64,000 nucleotides of DNA from Lucinisca nassula (GCA_963580285.1 OY757016.1:39943124-40007123); one strand, 5' to 3'; shown: positions 34,369 to 46,882, counted from the stretch's first letter. Notes: generated by a model not told the origin, from the sequence alone. Made by a program: numbers and translations.

Positions 34369-34783
34369 CAGTGAAATTCCACTATTAACCCTTGTCATGC
34401 TGAATATTCATATATGCCACACCCACTACCGATTATCAACCAATCAGATTACTTGATGCAAATTATTGCAACAAATTCACAATCTGAATGGAAACAATGT
34501 AGATCCTGATCAGATGGCTTCGTCAGAAGCCATCTGATCTGGATCTTCATTGTTTGGAAAATAAGGCATATCCGGGCTCAACAGGACAAGGGGTTAAGAC
34601 CACCTAAAATGAAGACTAATTCTAATTTTTAAAGCTTATTTAGTAGGTTGCAGTTAATCTTTCTTTGTATTTTCTGCATACAGTGTCCGCCGGTCAGAGA
34701 CCACCTTTGGGACAGTTCAAAAGTGGTCTTTAAAGACCACTTTAGAACAGTCCCAAAGGCAGTCTTAATAGAGGAATTTTACT
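34369..34783. mobile_element. MITE family B, middle of the nest
   Basis: It starts CAGTGAAATTCC and ends GGAATTTTACT, between duplicated TA. It is itself split after CACTATTAA by a family C element that duplicated TTAA; removing that insert restores CTATTAAGACCACC as in other B copies. Confidence 0.88.
34389..34593. mobile_element. MITE family C, innermost of the nest
   Basis: The 205 bp element has TTAA at 34385-34388 and 34594-34597, and ends CCCTTGTCATGCTGA and CAACAGGACAAGGGG. The core is ATCAGATGGCTTCGTCAGAA. It must be the last of the three to insert. Confidence 0.9.
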
Positions 34784-35320
34784 TATTTTGAGATAATAGA
34801 AGGATAGTTTTCCTTATTTCTGCTTATAAACCTATGTTGTGGGTACTCATTAGAACCGCCTCGGTGAGGCGGTTCTAATGAATACCCACAACATAGGGTT
34901 TTATGGAGAATTGACATAAGCTATCCTTCAATTATCACAAAATGCTTACCTTATCTGTTGCCATGGTCACAGTCTCATAGCATTAACAAGTTTGTGTATT
35001 GAATATCCTTGTAAACCCCACTTTATATACAGAAAACTGGGCATTTATAGGAGTATTTATTTTATACTTAGCAGTGAAATCAATGCATATCTGAAACAAA
35101 TAAAAATGATATTTTCACACTGTGACCATGACCATGTTATTTTCACAGTAGCAGTCTGAACTACTTTTTTGGTTTTTCTTATTTTTCTTATTAAATAAAA
35201 AAAAATTTACCTTTTTTGAATAAAACTAATTTCATCGAATGTGTTAAAAACATATTTCATCAAGTACGAGTGTGAAGCATGTTATCAACAGCTGTTAATT
35301 TACAGAACATTGCGAATGTC

Positions 35321-35601
35321 CATTACGAAAACACGCCTATACAAATACATTGCCACCTTTATCGCCAAAAAAAATGAAAATTTTATTATGAAAAATTATG
35401 ATATTTTTCTTATTTCTGCTCAAAATGTAGATTGTGGGTACTCGTTAGAACCGCCTCATCGAGGCGGTTCTAACAAGTATTAACAATCTATATCTCAGAG
35501 CAAAAATAAGAAAAATAAGGTTTACCCCTGCAAACCCCCATTTTACTATATAAAAGTGGGGTTCGAGGGGGTCAAAATTATATAGGCGTGTTTTCGTGAT
35601 G
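35321..35601 (+). mobile_element. MITE family H copy
   Basis: Ends are CATTACGAAAACACGCCTAT and the complement of CATCACGAAAACACGCC; the central hairpin is CGCCTCATCGAGGCG. A second long hairpin (AAAACATCAGAATTT and complement) follows directly at about 35640-35750. Confidence 0.88.
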
Positions 35602-35996
35602 ACATATAAAATAAAAAGAAAATTTACCTTTTTTTTGATAAATACTGAAAATATTTCATATTGTGTGTTGAAAACATCAGAATTTCCACTTGTGCTTCGC
35701 ACTCGTGAAAATTCTGATGTTTTCAACACACTCGAAATATTTTTGGTATCCATCTCAAAAAAGAAAATATCCTCTATATAATTTTTCTTATTTCTTCTTG
35801 ACAAAATAAGTGGTAGGTGTTTGTAGGTCCTTGTTAGAGCCACCTCAATGAGGCAATTCTGATGAGCACCCACAATCTATGTTTTGAGTATTTAAGAATA
35901 ATATACCAAATTTTCAACAGAAAATTAACCAATTTGGACATTTGAAAGAACGCACTTTGCCACATGGAAGTGTTTTCTTAATCTCACCTCAGAATG

Positions 35997-36202
35997 CAGT
36001 AAAATTCCTATATTAAGACCACCTTTGGGACTGTTCAAAAGTGGTCTTTAAGACCACTTTTGAACAGTCCCAAAGGTGGTTTTTGACCACAGGACATGGT
36101 ATGCAGAAAACACAAAGAAAGAATGACTGCAAATTGCTAAATAAGCTTTTCTAAACAGAATTAGTCTTATTTTTAGGTGGTCTTAATAGTGGAATTTTAC
36201 TG
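35997..36202. mobile_element. MITE family B, 206 bp
   Basis: Ends CAGTAAAATTCCTATATTAA and its complement GGAATTTTACTG; TA follows on the right, TG precedes on the left. The CTTTAAGACCACTTTTGAAC palindrome is perfect. Confidence 0.82.
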
Positions 36203-36291
36203 TACAGGGAACTGGAATTCTTGGTTTCAGACAACAGTAGTTTGAGTTAGCAAGTCAGTATCCTAAGCCATACTTTTACCCAGCAAGTTTA

Positions 36292-36406
36292 AGCATAAAT
36301 GGTTAACCAGTACAGTGCACATTCTTTTAACAGACACTGACAACTGCCCTTCTTTAATCTGGGGGAGTGAGAGAATGACAGTAGAAAAGATTTCATGATC
36401 AAACTC
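36292..36406 (-). mobile_element. SINE S1 fragment
   Basis: CAGTACAGTGCACATTCTTT and AGAAAAGATTTCATGATCAA match the S1 body; both ends are missing. Confidence 0.72.
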
Positions 36407-36439
36407 TTTGACTGTTTACATTCATAAAGGTTCGTAAAA

Positions 36440-37297
36440 GACCTTTTTTTCTTTTCATAAAGTATAACTGTATTAGATACAAGCACTATTTACCGGTAAC
36501 CTTTTTCCCATTCTAACGCTTTAGGGAACAAATTTGACCTTGCCATAAAATAGGTCAGGGTAAACCCAGGGTCATCATTTATATTACTTTTGTAGGGCTC
36601 AAGCTCAAGTCCCTTTTGCATTCTGCCAAGTTTCAAGGTCATCCAACTTATGGTTCTGGATAAGATGATCTTTAAAGGGTTTTTACCTTCCATGGTCATG
36701 ATGGCCATCTTATTTATGTGACCATGACCAATTATACCAAATTTAGTTCCCTTGAGACATATATGTTCTATAAATAAATTAATGTGACTTCAGTTGGCCC
36801 TGTGATTTCTGAGGAGAAGCTGATGGTATTTAAATCCTTGTGACCTTGACCTTTGACATTCCTAGATGTTCATCTTTGCATAAACTACCATTGTATTTGA
36901 TAAAAGCACTATTTTACCTTTTTCCATTCCTATGCCTTAGGGACCAAACATCACCATGCTGTAAAATATGTCAAGGTCAACCCAGGGTCATCATGTATTT
37001 AACTTTTGTAGGGCTGGAGACCTTTTGCATTTTACCAAGTTTCAAGGTCATCAACCTTATGGTTCCAAAGAAGAAGATTTTCAAAGGCTTTTTTTACCAT
37101 ATATGGGCATGGCTGCCATCTTGGTAATGTGACCAGGACTAATTATACAAACTTTACTTCCCATGAGGCATAGATGCTTTGGAGGCCCAGTGGATTCTGA
37201 GGAGAAGATGTTTGAAAGTGTGGACAGACAACCAACGATGGGCCATTGAGATTCTATAAGCTCACCTTGTGAGCCTTCTGCTTAGGTGAGCTAAAAA
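36440..37297 (-). mobile_element. Array element P6, two units of about 420 bp
   Basis: Two diverged units share AACCCAGGGTCATCAT and ACTTTTGTAGGGCT. The tail is the AGCTCACCTTGTGAG..GGTGAGCTAAAAA hairpin shared with P7, P9 and P11. Confidence 0.72.
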
Positions 37298-37309
37298 TAC
37301 AGGGAGAGC

Positions 37310-37577
37310 CTTAAACGCAAGACATAGCGCACCTTTGGCATCAGCAGGAAGAGAAAAACTCACAGGGAATGAGCACATGTCTCTGCTTATGTCGTCTGCT
37401 GAAATTTTTGCCAAATGTTTTAAAAAATATTTTTGCATACAGGCAAACAGTGTCGACCCAAATCAGACAGAGGAGTAGTCTGATTTGGGTCCACACTGTT
37501 TGCAAAAATGACTTTTAAAGTAACTGGCAGACAACAAAGCAGACGCGAATTGTCGTGATTGGCATTTTATGGGTTAA
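37310..37577 (-). mobile_element. MITE family F2 copy
   Basis: The left side has GCTTATGTCGTCTGCTGAAA, the right side GGCATTTTATGGG before TTAA. The core is CCAAATCAGACAGAGGAG and complement. Confidence 0.72.
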
Positions 37578-37743
37578 CAAGCGGAACAACCAGTCCTCTC
37601 TTCCTCAAATAGGGTGATTAAACTTCTAGAAAGCTCTTAATAATAATGCAAAATAAAGTACAAAATGCAGAACAGAGATATCAATAGAAATTTGTGCACA
37701 AAAACCCCATTTTTGATGTGTTTCTGCTTAACCCTGCAGATTT

Positions 37744-37995
37744 TTGTTTGTTTGTATTGAGGTTTTACATCCCTGTCAACACATTTTTTGGAGACCTTGC
37801 TTCCAATTTTGAGGGACTTTTATCCAACATTGAGATGAAATGACAATTCAAGCCCTGCCACCCAAACAAACCAACAGTGTTTAAATGCAGGGGCGGTCCG
37901 ACACGCATCACTTTGCCTGAACAGGCTTAGACCTTCTAAGTGGTTAACCAGTACTGTACTCATGTGCAGTCGGCTTCAGCTCTGCATGCATCAAG
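37744..37995 (+). mobile_element. Dispersed repeat R3, truncated
   Basis: TTGAGGTTTTACATCCCTG and GAGATGAAATGACAATTCAA identify it. It is cut at the right by a hairpin MITE at about 38020-38185. Confidence 0.7.
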
Positions 37996-38183
37996 TGAAC
38001 AAGTCCGTGAAACGAACACCCCACTAAACCCCACTTTATATAGAGAAAACTGGTGTTTACAGGGGTCTACATTATTTTGCTTATTTCTGCTCCTAGATAT
38101 AGGTTGTGGGTACTCGTCAGAACCGCCTCAATGAGGCGGTTCTAACAAGCACCCACTACCTATGTTTGAAGTACAAATAAGAA

Positions 38184-41100
38184 CAAGAGGGCCATGATGG
38201 CCCTGGATCGCTCACCTGATCCATATGATAGAGTAACAAGCGGGCCTCGGGGAGGGCCATTCTTGACCCCAGGGCTACAATGTGCATAATGTTGAGGGAG
38301 GTCTAAAACGGTGAAGCTTCATACCAAATATCAATAAAGGCTATAATTTGAACAATCTTGGCAAAGGTCCACTAGATGAAGCTATACACCAAATATCAAA
38401 GACCTGGGCCTTCGGGTTTCAGAGAAGAAGATTTTTTAAAGATATTCCCTACATTAGCCTATGTAAAACCAAATGGCCCCGGGCGGGGGCATTTTTGGCC
38501 TCAGCGCCATAATTTAAACAATCTTGATAGAGGTCCACTAGATGAAGCTTCACACCAAATATCAAAGACCTGGGCCTTGCTGTTTCAGAGAAGAAGATTT
38601 TCAAAGATTATCTCTATATATAAATCTATGTAAAACCAAAGGGCCCCGGGGCGGGGGCTATAATTTGAACAACTTCGGTAGAGGTCCACTAGATGAAGCT
38701 CCATACCCAAATATCAAAGGCATGGGCCTAGTGGTTTCAGAGAAGAAGATTTTAAAAGATTTCCCAAAGGGTCTCTGGGCGGGGGCATTTTTGGCCCCAG
38801 GGCTAATAGCCTATAATTTGAACAATCTTGATAGAGGCCCACTAGATGAAATTTCACAACAAATATCAAAGACCTAGGCCTTGTGGTTTCAGAGAAGAAG
38901 ATTTTTAAAGATTTTTTCTATATAAGTCTATGTAAAACCAAAGGGCCCTAAGGCGGAGGCATTTTTGGTCTCAGGGCTATAATTGAACAATTTTGGTAGA
39001 GGTCCACTAGATGAAGCTTCATAACAAATATCAAAGACCTAGGCCTTGTGGTTTCCAAGAAGAAGATTTTTCAAGATTTTCCCTATATAAGTCTATGTAA
39101 AACCAAAGGGCCCCGGAGCGGGAGCATTTTTGGCCCCAGGGCTATAATTTAAACAATCTTGGTAGGGGTCCACTAGGTGAAGCTTCATACCAAATATCAA
39201 AGACCTGGGCCTTGCGGTTTCAGAAAAGAAGATTTTTAAAGATTTTCCCAATATAAGCCCATGTAAAACCAAAGGCCCCGGGGCGGTACCTGGGCCTTGT
39301 GGGGTGAAGCTTCATACCAAATATCAAAAACATGGGCCTTACAGTTTCAGAGAAGAAAATTTTTAAGGATTTTCCCTATATAAGTCCATTTAAAACCAAA
39401 GGGCCCCGGAGCAGGAGCATTTTTGACCCCAGGGCAATAATTTGAACAATCTTGGTAGGGGTCCACTAGGTGAAGCTTCATACCAAATATCAAAGAACTG
39501 GGCCCTGTGGTTTCAGAAAAGAAAATTTTTAAAGAGTTTCCCTATATAAGCCATGAAAAACCAAAGGGCCCAAGAGCGAGGGCATTTTTTGCCCCAGCAC
39601 TTTAATTTGAACAATCTTGGTAGGGGTCCACTAGGTGAAGCTTCATACCAAATATCAAAGACCTGGGCCTAGCAATTTCAGAGAAGAAGATTTTTAAAGA
39701 TTTTCCCTATATAAGCCCATGTAAAACCAAAGTGCCCCGGGGCTGGGGCATTTTTGGCTCCAGCACTATATTTTGAACAATCTTGGTAGGGGTCCACTAC
39801 ATGAAGCTTCATACCAAATATCAAAGACCTGGGCCTTGCGGTTTCAGAGAAGAAGATTTTTCAAGATTTTCCATATATAAGTCTATTTAAAACCAAAGGG
39901 CGCCGAAGCGGGGGCATTTTTGGCCCCAGAGCTATAATTTGAATAATCTTGGTAGGGGTCCACTAGGTGAAGCTTCATACCAAATATCAAAGATCTGGGC
40001 CTTGCGGTTTCAGAGAAGAAAATTTTTAAAGATTTTCCCTATATAAGCCCATGTAAAACCAAAAGGCCCCGGGGCAGGGGCATTTTTGGCCCCAGCACTA
40101 TAATTTGAACAATCTTGGTAGGGGTCCACTAGATGAAGCTTCATACCAAACATCAAAGACCTGGGCCTTGCGGTTTCAGAGATGAAGATTTTTAAAGATT
40201 TTCCCTATATATAAGCCCATGTAAAACCAAAGGGCCCCGGGGCGGGGGCACTTTTGGCCCCAGCACTATAATTTGAACAATCTTGGTAGGGGTCCACTAG
40301 ATGAAGCCTCATACCAAATATCAAAGACTTGGGCCTTGCGGTTTCAGAGAAGAAGATTTTAAAAGATTTTCCATATATAAGTCTATGTAAAACCAAAGGG
40401 CCCCGGAGCGGGGGTATTTTTTGGCCCTAGGGCTATAATTTGAACAATCTTGGTAGGGGTCCACTAGGTGAAGCTTCATACCAAATATCAAAGATATTGG
40501 CCTTATGGTTTCAGAGAAGAATATTTTTAAAGATTTTCCCTATATAAGCCCATGTAGAACCAAAGGGCCCCAGAGTGGGGGCATTTTTGGCCCCAGCACT
40601 ATAATTTGAACAATCTCCGTAGGGGTCCACTAGGTGAAGCTTCATACCAAATATCAAAGACCTGGGCCTAGCGGTTTCAGAGAAGAAGATTTTCCCTATA
40701 TAAGCCCATGTAAAACCAAAGGGCCCCGGGGCGGGGGCATTTTTGGCCCCAGCACTATAATTTGAACAATCTTGGTAGGGGTCCACTAGATGAAGCTTCA
40801 TACCAAGTATCAAAGATCTGGGCCTTGCGGTTTCAGAGAAGAAGATTTTTAAAGATTTTCCCTATATAAGCCCATGAAAAAACAAAGGGCCCCGGAGCGG
40901 GGGCATTTTTGGCCCTAGGGCTATAATTTGAACAGTCTTGGTAGGGGTCCACTAGATGAAGCTTCATACCAAATATCAAAGACCTGGGCCTTACGGTTTC
41001 AGAGAAGAATAATTTTAAAGATCTTCCCTATATAAGCCCATGTAAAACCAAAGGGCCCCGGAGCGGGGGCATTTTTGGCCCCAGCACTATAATTTGAACA

Positions 41101-44100
41101 ATCTTGGTAGGGGTCCACTACATGAAGCTTCATACCAAATATCAAAGATCTGGGCCTTGCGGTTTCAGAGAAGAAGATTTTTCAAGATTTTCCATATATA
41201 AGTCTATTTAAAACCAAAGGGCGCCGGAGCGGGGGCATTTTTGGCCCCAGAGCTATAATTTGAATAATCTTGGTAGGGGTCCACTAGGTGAAGCTTCATA
41301 CCAAATATCAAAGATCTGGGCCTTGCGGTTTCAGAGAAGAAAATTTTTAAAGATTTTCCCTATATAAGCCCATGTAGAACCAAAAGGCCCTGGGTGTGTG
41401 TGTGTGTGTGTGTGCAGGGGGGGGGGGGGTGAAGCTTCATACCAAATATCAAAGACATGGGCCTTACGGTTTCAGAGAAGAAATTTTTTTAAAGATTTTC
41501 CCTATATAAGCCATGTAAAACCAAAGGGCCCAAGAGCGGGGGCATTTTTTGCCCCAGCACTATAATTTGAACAATCTTGATAGGGGTCCACTAGATGAAG
41601 CTTCATACCAAACATCAAAGACCTGGGCCTTGCGGTTTCAGAGATGAAGATTTTTAAAGATTTTCCCTATATATAAGCCCATGTAAAACCAAAGGGCCCC
41701 GGGGCGGGGGCACTTTTGGCCCCAGCACTATAATTTGAACAATCTTGGTAGGGGTCCACTAGATGAAGCCTCATACCAAATATCAAAGACCTGGGCCCTG
41801 TGGTTTCAGAGAAGAAGATTTTTAAAGATTTTCCCTATATAAGCCCATGTAAAACCAAAAGGCCCCGGGGCAGGGGCATTTTTGGCCCAAGCACTATAAT
41901 TTGAACAATCTTGGTAGGGGTCCACTAGATGAAGCTTCATACCAAACATCAAAGACCTGGGCCTTGCGGTTTCAGAGATGAAGATTTTTAAAGATTTTCC
42001 CTATATATAAGCCCATGTAAAACCAAAGGGCCCCGGGGCGGGGGCACTTTTGGCCCCAGCACTATAATTTGAACAATCTTGGTAGGGGTCCACTAGATGA
42101 AGCCTCATACCAAATATCAAAGACTTGGGCCTTGCGGTTTCAGAGAAGAAGATTTTAAAAGATTTTCCATATATAAGTCTATGTAAAACCAAAGGGCCCC
42201 GGAGCGGGGTAATTTTTGGCCCTAGGGCTATAATTTGAACAATCTTGGTAGGAGTCCACTAGGTGAAGTTTCATACCAAATATCAAAGATATTGGCCTTA
42301 TGGTTTCAGAGAAGAATATTTTTAAAGATTTTCCCTATATAAGCCCATGTAGAACCAAAGGGCCCCAGAGTGGGGGCATTTTTGGCCCCAGCACTATAAT
42401 TTGAACAATCTCCGTAGGGGTCCACTAGGTGAAGCTTCATACCAAATATCAAAGACCTGGGCCTAGCGGTTTCAGAGAAGAAGCCCATGTAAAACCAAAG
42501 GGCCCCGGGGCGGGGGCATTTTTGGCCCCAGCACTATAATTTTGGCCCCAGGGCTAATAGCCTATAATTTGAACAATCTTGATAGAGGTCCACTAGATGA
42601 AATTTCACAACAAATATCAAAGACCTAGGCCTTGTGGTTTCAGAGAAGAAGATTTTTAAAGATTTTTCCTATATAAGTCTATGTAAAACCAAAGGGCCCT
42701 AAGGCGGAGGCATTTTTGGTCTCAGGGCTATAATTGAACAATTTTGGTAGAGGTCCACTAGATGAAGCTTCATACCAAATATCAAAGACCTAGGCCTTGT
42801 GGTTTCCAAGAAGAAGAAGCCCATGTAAAACCAAAGGGCCCCGGGGCGGGGGCACTTTTGGCCCCAGCACTATAATTTGAACAATCTTGGTAGGGGTCCA
42901 CTAGATGAAACCTCATACCAAATATCAAAGACTTGGGCCTTGCGGTTTCAGAGAAGAAGATTTTAAAAGATTTTCCATATATAAGTCTATGTAAAACCAA
43001 AGGGCCCCGGAGCGGGGGTATTTTTTGCCCTAGGGCTATAATTTGAACAATCTTGGTAGGGGTCCACTAGGTGAAGCTTCATACCAAATATCAAAGATAT
43101 TGGCCTTATGGTTTCAGAGAAGAATATTTTTAAAGATTTTCCCTATATAAGCCCATGTAGAACCAAAGGGCCCCAGAGTGGGGGCATTTTTGGCCCCAGC
43201 ACTATAATTTGAACAATCTCCGTAGGGGTCCACTAGGTGAAGCTTCATACCAAATATCAAAGACCTGGGCCTAGCGGTTTCAGAGAAGAAGATTTTCCCT
43301 ATATAAGCCCATGTAAAACCAAAGGGCCCCGGGGCGGGGGCATTTTTGGCCCCAGCACTATAATTTGAACAATCTTGGTAGGGGTCCACTAGATGAAGCT
43401 TCATACCAAGTATCAAAGATCTGGGCCTTGCGGTTTCAGAGAAGAAGATTTTTAAAGATTTTCCCTATATAAGCCCATGAAAAAACAAAGGGCCCCGGAG
43501 CGGGGGCATTTTTGGCCCTAGGGCTATAATTTGAACAGTCTTGGTAGGGGTCCACTAGATGAAGCTTCATACCAAATATCAAAGACCTGGGCCTTACGGT
43601 TTCAGAGAAGAATAATTTTAAAGATCTTCCCTATATAAGCCCATGTAAAACCAAAGGGCCCCGGAGCGGGGGCATTTTTGGCCCCAGCACTATAATTTGA
43701 ACAATCTTGGTAGGGGTCCACTACATGAAGCTTCATACCAAATATCAAAGATCTGGGCCTTGCGGTTTCAGAGAAGAAGATTTTTAAAGATTTTCCCAAA
43801 ATAAGCCCATGTAAAACCAAAGGGCCCAGGAGCGGGGGCATTTTTGGCCCCAGCAAGATAATTTGAACAATCTTGGTAGGGGTTCACTAGAAGAAGCTTC
43901 ATACCTAATATCAAAGACCTGGGCCTTGTGGTTTCAGAGAAGAAGATTTTTTAAGTTTTTGGTGAAAAAAATCTATTTTTGGCTCCTATGACCTAGATGG
44001 GCAACGGACCGGAACCATTTGAACAACTTTGAAAGGGGACCACCTAAGGATCCAATCAGTGGTTTAGGAGGAGATGTTGTTTAAAGAAATTGTTTACGGA

Positions 44101-44172
44101 CGCACGGACGCACGACGGACGAAAAGCGATCCCATAAGCTCACCTCGTCACTACGTGACGGTGAGCTAAAAA
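38184..44172 (+). mobile_element. Giant pearl-like array element P7, about 34 units
   Basis: The head hairpin GAGGGCCATGATGGCCCT is followed by about 34 units of 150-168 bp. Shared motifs are GGTCCACTAGATGAAGC, ATACCAAATATCAAAGAC, GGTTTCAGAGAAGAAGA and GGGGCATTTTTGGCCCC. A GGACGCACGGACGC microsatellite and the hairpin AGCTCACC..GGTGAGCTAAAAA close it. Blocks of several units recur without change (40205-40396 with 42001-42192; 40511-40813 with 43114-43416). A (TG)n and G run lies at about 41394-41429. Open frames on the minus strand are unit translations. Confidence 0.88.
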
Positions 44173-44375
44173 TATCACAGATTTTCATCAATAAAGTAAC
44201 CATTTTGGAGATATAAAAGAATGCACTATGTTGCACGGCTGTGTTATCGTAATGGAAGTACCATGCAGGTCAATCTATTTCTCCAAGCCCTGATGGGCAG
44301 GGCCTTAACGCTGGAGATAGCTTGTCTATGAATAATTTTTGCAAATTTGAAAATAGTGCAAAATCTATCAGTAAC

Positions 44376-44618
44376 AATTGAGCTGGGGCACAGCATTTCC
44401 TACAATTTACACATGTGCCCAGCAAAGAATCAGATGCTCCTGTGCATCGATATAGTCTGACCAGAGACTTCTCTTGCTGCATGAAGAGCGTTGGGCCGTT
44501 ACCTATCATTAGAGTGCACAATGAAGACTCTGATCAGACTGCGCAGATGTGCAGGCTGATCTGAGTCTTCGATGGCTGCACATGTAAATTGTAGGAAAAT
44601 CCTGTGCCCGGCTCAATT
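44376..44618. mobile_element. Palindromic MITE next to the E4 donor
   Basis: AATTGAGCTGGGGCACAG at the left pairs with the right end CCGGGCTCAATT. CCTACAATTTACACATGTGC is mirrored inside. A diverged relative is at 22885-23085. Confidence 0.83.
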
Positions 44619-44632
44619 ATTGTTCTACTCAC

Positions 44633-44773
44633 CAACACAAAACTGGCCATTTGAATCCAGTTCATAACCAGGCCGGCAATCTATTGGGTTTACACAACGA
44701 TACGAGCCATACGAATTCTCACAAGTCTGGTAACTCTGACAAATACTAGGCTGCTCCGAACACTCGTCAATGT
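44633..44773 (-). CDS. FBLN1: Fibulin-1-like exon E4: calcium-binding EGF module
   Basis: This 141 nt exon has no methionine in frame and is easily missed. It lies between an acceptor ending gacag and donor G|gtgagt, phase 1 to 1. It begins DIDEC and contains CENSYGSY, the fibulin-type long fourth loop (VNPIDC) and RPGYELDSNG before the last cysteine, matching E2 closely in layout and length. A palindromic MITE (44376-44618) ends only 14 bases past the exon, just outside the donor site. The module would form part of the EGF rod between E3 and E5. Confidence 0.89.
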
Positions 44774-45459
44774 CTGTCGGTAAAATATGATACAAATATA
44801 TTTCATAATCATAATGCCGTTGTTATCAGTCATATTCAACTATTCAAATTTTGCAACACCCATTTCTGACTATCAACCAATCAAATTTCTTGATTTAATT
44901 TATTGCTATTGAATTTACCCTGTTCGCTTGCTTTACCCTTAAGAGGCCGAAAAAAACTACATCTGAAAATGTCGTCTGCTTATGTTGTCTTCTTAATCTT
45001 CTTGCAAACGTTTTAGAAATATTTTTTTCATACAGGCAAACAGTGTGGACAAAATTGTAATGTCGCTGATATTAGCCATATTCAACTGTTAACTTTGCCA
45101 GGCCCATTTCTGACTTTCAACCAATCAAATTTCTTGATTTAATTTATTCCTATTGCATTTACCCTGTGTGCCTGCTTAACACAGTTTTTACCATTGTTAT
45201 CAATTTCCACAAATTCATTTGGTTTAATCTTATGTGCTTGCATAATACTGGTTAAGCCTTGCTCTGCTGAATAAATTAATTTTACCACACCCATTTCTGA
45301 CTATCAACCAATGAAATTACTTGATGTAGTTTATTCCTATAAATCTGATCTGGATCTGGATTGACACTGTTTGGAGAGGTAGAGCATTTCCTAGGTCAGT
45401 ATATGTTCAGATGGTTTTTATTGCAAAACTTTACTTCAGCAAACGAAAAATTGTTGATA

Positions 45460-45600
45460 TTTTTCTTATTTTTTTCCCAGAAAACTGAACTTGACATCTC
45501 ATGCAAATTGTCTCCATAGGAGACAATTTGCATGAGATGTCAAATCCTGTTTTCTTGGAAAATTAGGAATATATTTCAAAATGTCGTCTGCTGAAAAAAA
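45460..45600. repeat. Hairpin repeat (CATGCAAATTGTCTCC)
   Basis: TTGACATCTCATGCAAATTG is followed at once by its complement. A one-armed relative is near 9340-9470. Confidence 0.72.
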
Positions 45601-45749
45601 TAAAAATACCCAGCAAACAGAGCGTTAAAGAAATTACAAATCAAACTTGGGTAAGTTTCATTCATTTTTGATTTGGGATTTACAGCTTTTCTTAGATTAT
45701 TTTATTTATGTCAAGTCAAATGTGAATCAGAGGTTGGTTTCAGTGTGGT

Positions 45750-46302
45750 TTTGGAGTTTAATGGCCCAGTAAACACTATTTTGATTATGTTGAACCTGTC
45801 ACTTAACCTAACCACACTTTTCCTGGGCATTACGAAAACATGCCTATACCGAAGAAAAATGAAAATTTTCAGATGAAAAATTATGATATTTTTCTTATTT
45901 CTGTTCAAAACGTAGATTGTAGATACTCTTTAGAACCACCTGGGTGAAGCGGTTTTAATGAGTACCCATAATCTATGTTTTGAGCAGAAATAAGAAAAAT
46001 AATGTATATGCCTGCAAACCCTAGTTTTACTATATAAAAGTGGGGTTTAAGGGGGTAAAAATTATATAGGCGGGTTTTCGTGATGGCATGTTTATACATA
46101 AGCGGTTAACCAGTACAGTGCACATTTTTCCAAGGAACTGACTACAGCCTTCTCGAATCAGCCAAAGGGAGAGAATGAATGTTGAAAAGATTTCATGATC
46201 AATTTCCCAAAAATGAAAGTTGCTCACCTGGTGGGGATCAAACCATTGTCCTCTTGATCACCAGTCAGAAGCACATCTGACTGAGTCACCAAGGCTGACT
46301 CA
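45750..46302 (-). mobile_element. SINE S1 interrupted by a family H MITE
   Basis: The SINE tail (45750-45827) and body plus head (46086-46302) flank the MITE. The head carries CAAACCATTGTCCTC and TGACTGAGTCACCAAGGC on the plus strand, the complement of the tRNA-like boxes. Confidence 0.83.
45828..46085 (+). mobile_element. MITE family H copy inside SINE S1
   Basis: CATTACGAAAACATGCC opens it and GGCGGGTTTTCGTGATG closes it. The left unit is shorter than consensus. The exact target duplication could not be fixed (GCAT is one option). Confidence 0.85.
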
Positions 46303-46470
46303 GAGGTTGGTAAGACATAAAAAGTACCAGGAGAAAAACTATGACCTTCCATTTCAAAATCTGATTTCTCAAGTGTGACCAGAACCAGACTCGAACCCAC
46401 AGTAGTATGAGACCTTACATTTAATAGACAGCATAAATAGGCCATGGAGGCTCACAAGCATTGTATTTAA

Positions 46471-46674
46471 CCCTTGTTCTGCTGAGCCCGGATATGCCTT
46501 TTCTTTGAAACAATGTAGATTCAGATCAGATGGCTTCTGAAGAAGCCATCTGATCAGGATCTTCATTGTTTGCCATCCAGTTTATGAATTTGTTGCAATA
46601 ATTTGCATCAGTATTCTGATTGGCTGATAATCAGTAGTGGGTGTGACATATTTAAATATTCAGCAGGTCAAGGG
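46471..46674. mobile_element. MITE family C, 204 bp, TTAA-flanked
   Basis: TTAA flanks it at 46467-46470 and 46675-46678. Ends are CCCTTGTTCTGCTGAGCC and CAGCAGGTCAAGGG; the core is CAGATGGCTTCTGAAGAAGC. Confidence 0.87.
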
Positions 46675-46799
46675 TTAAGAGGATTATAGAGGTGCTTACC
46701 ATAAATCTCCTAAAAATTCGAACACTTGGAGGCCTTGCTGTAATGCTCCTAAAATTTGAACAAATTTGTTTCACAATCCAGCAAGGAATCCAAAAGGTG

Positions 46800-46882
46800 C
46801 AGACAGGATGGCAAACAGTGTAGACCGTGATCAGACTGCTCCTTCAGGAGCAGTCTGATCTGGGTCTGCACTGTTTGCTGAG
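46800..46882. repeat. Stand-alone palindromic core hairpin
   Basis: CAAACAGTGTAGACCGTGAT, then CAGACTGCTCCTTCAGGAGC, mirrored to CTGCACTGTTTG. No MITE ends are recognised round it. It lies about 50 bases past the E3 donor. Confidence 0.72.

Larger units (their letters stand above)
34351..34960. mobile_element. MITE family A, outermost of a three-level nest
   Basis: The left piece CCACAGATAAGGTAAGTA (34351-34368) and the right piece from TATTTTGAGATAAT (34784-34960) join to give the family A sequence seen at 750-942. The gap is filled by family B, with TA duplicated. The GAACCGCCTCGGTGAGGCGG hairpin is in the right piece. Confidence 0.88.

Noticed and set aside
40511..40813. Repeated 100-codon minus-strand frame, recurring at 43114-43416
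   Set aside because: It is a translation of array P7 units, duplicated together with the array.
41394..41429. Special regulatory or Z-DNA site at the (TG)n and G run
   Set aside because: It is a short microsatellite inside a P7 unit; nothing else supports a function.
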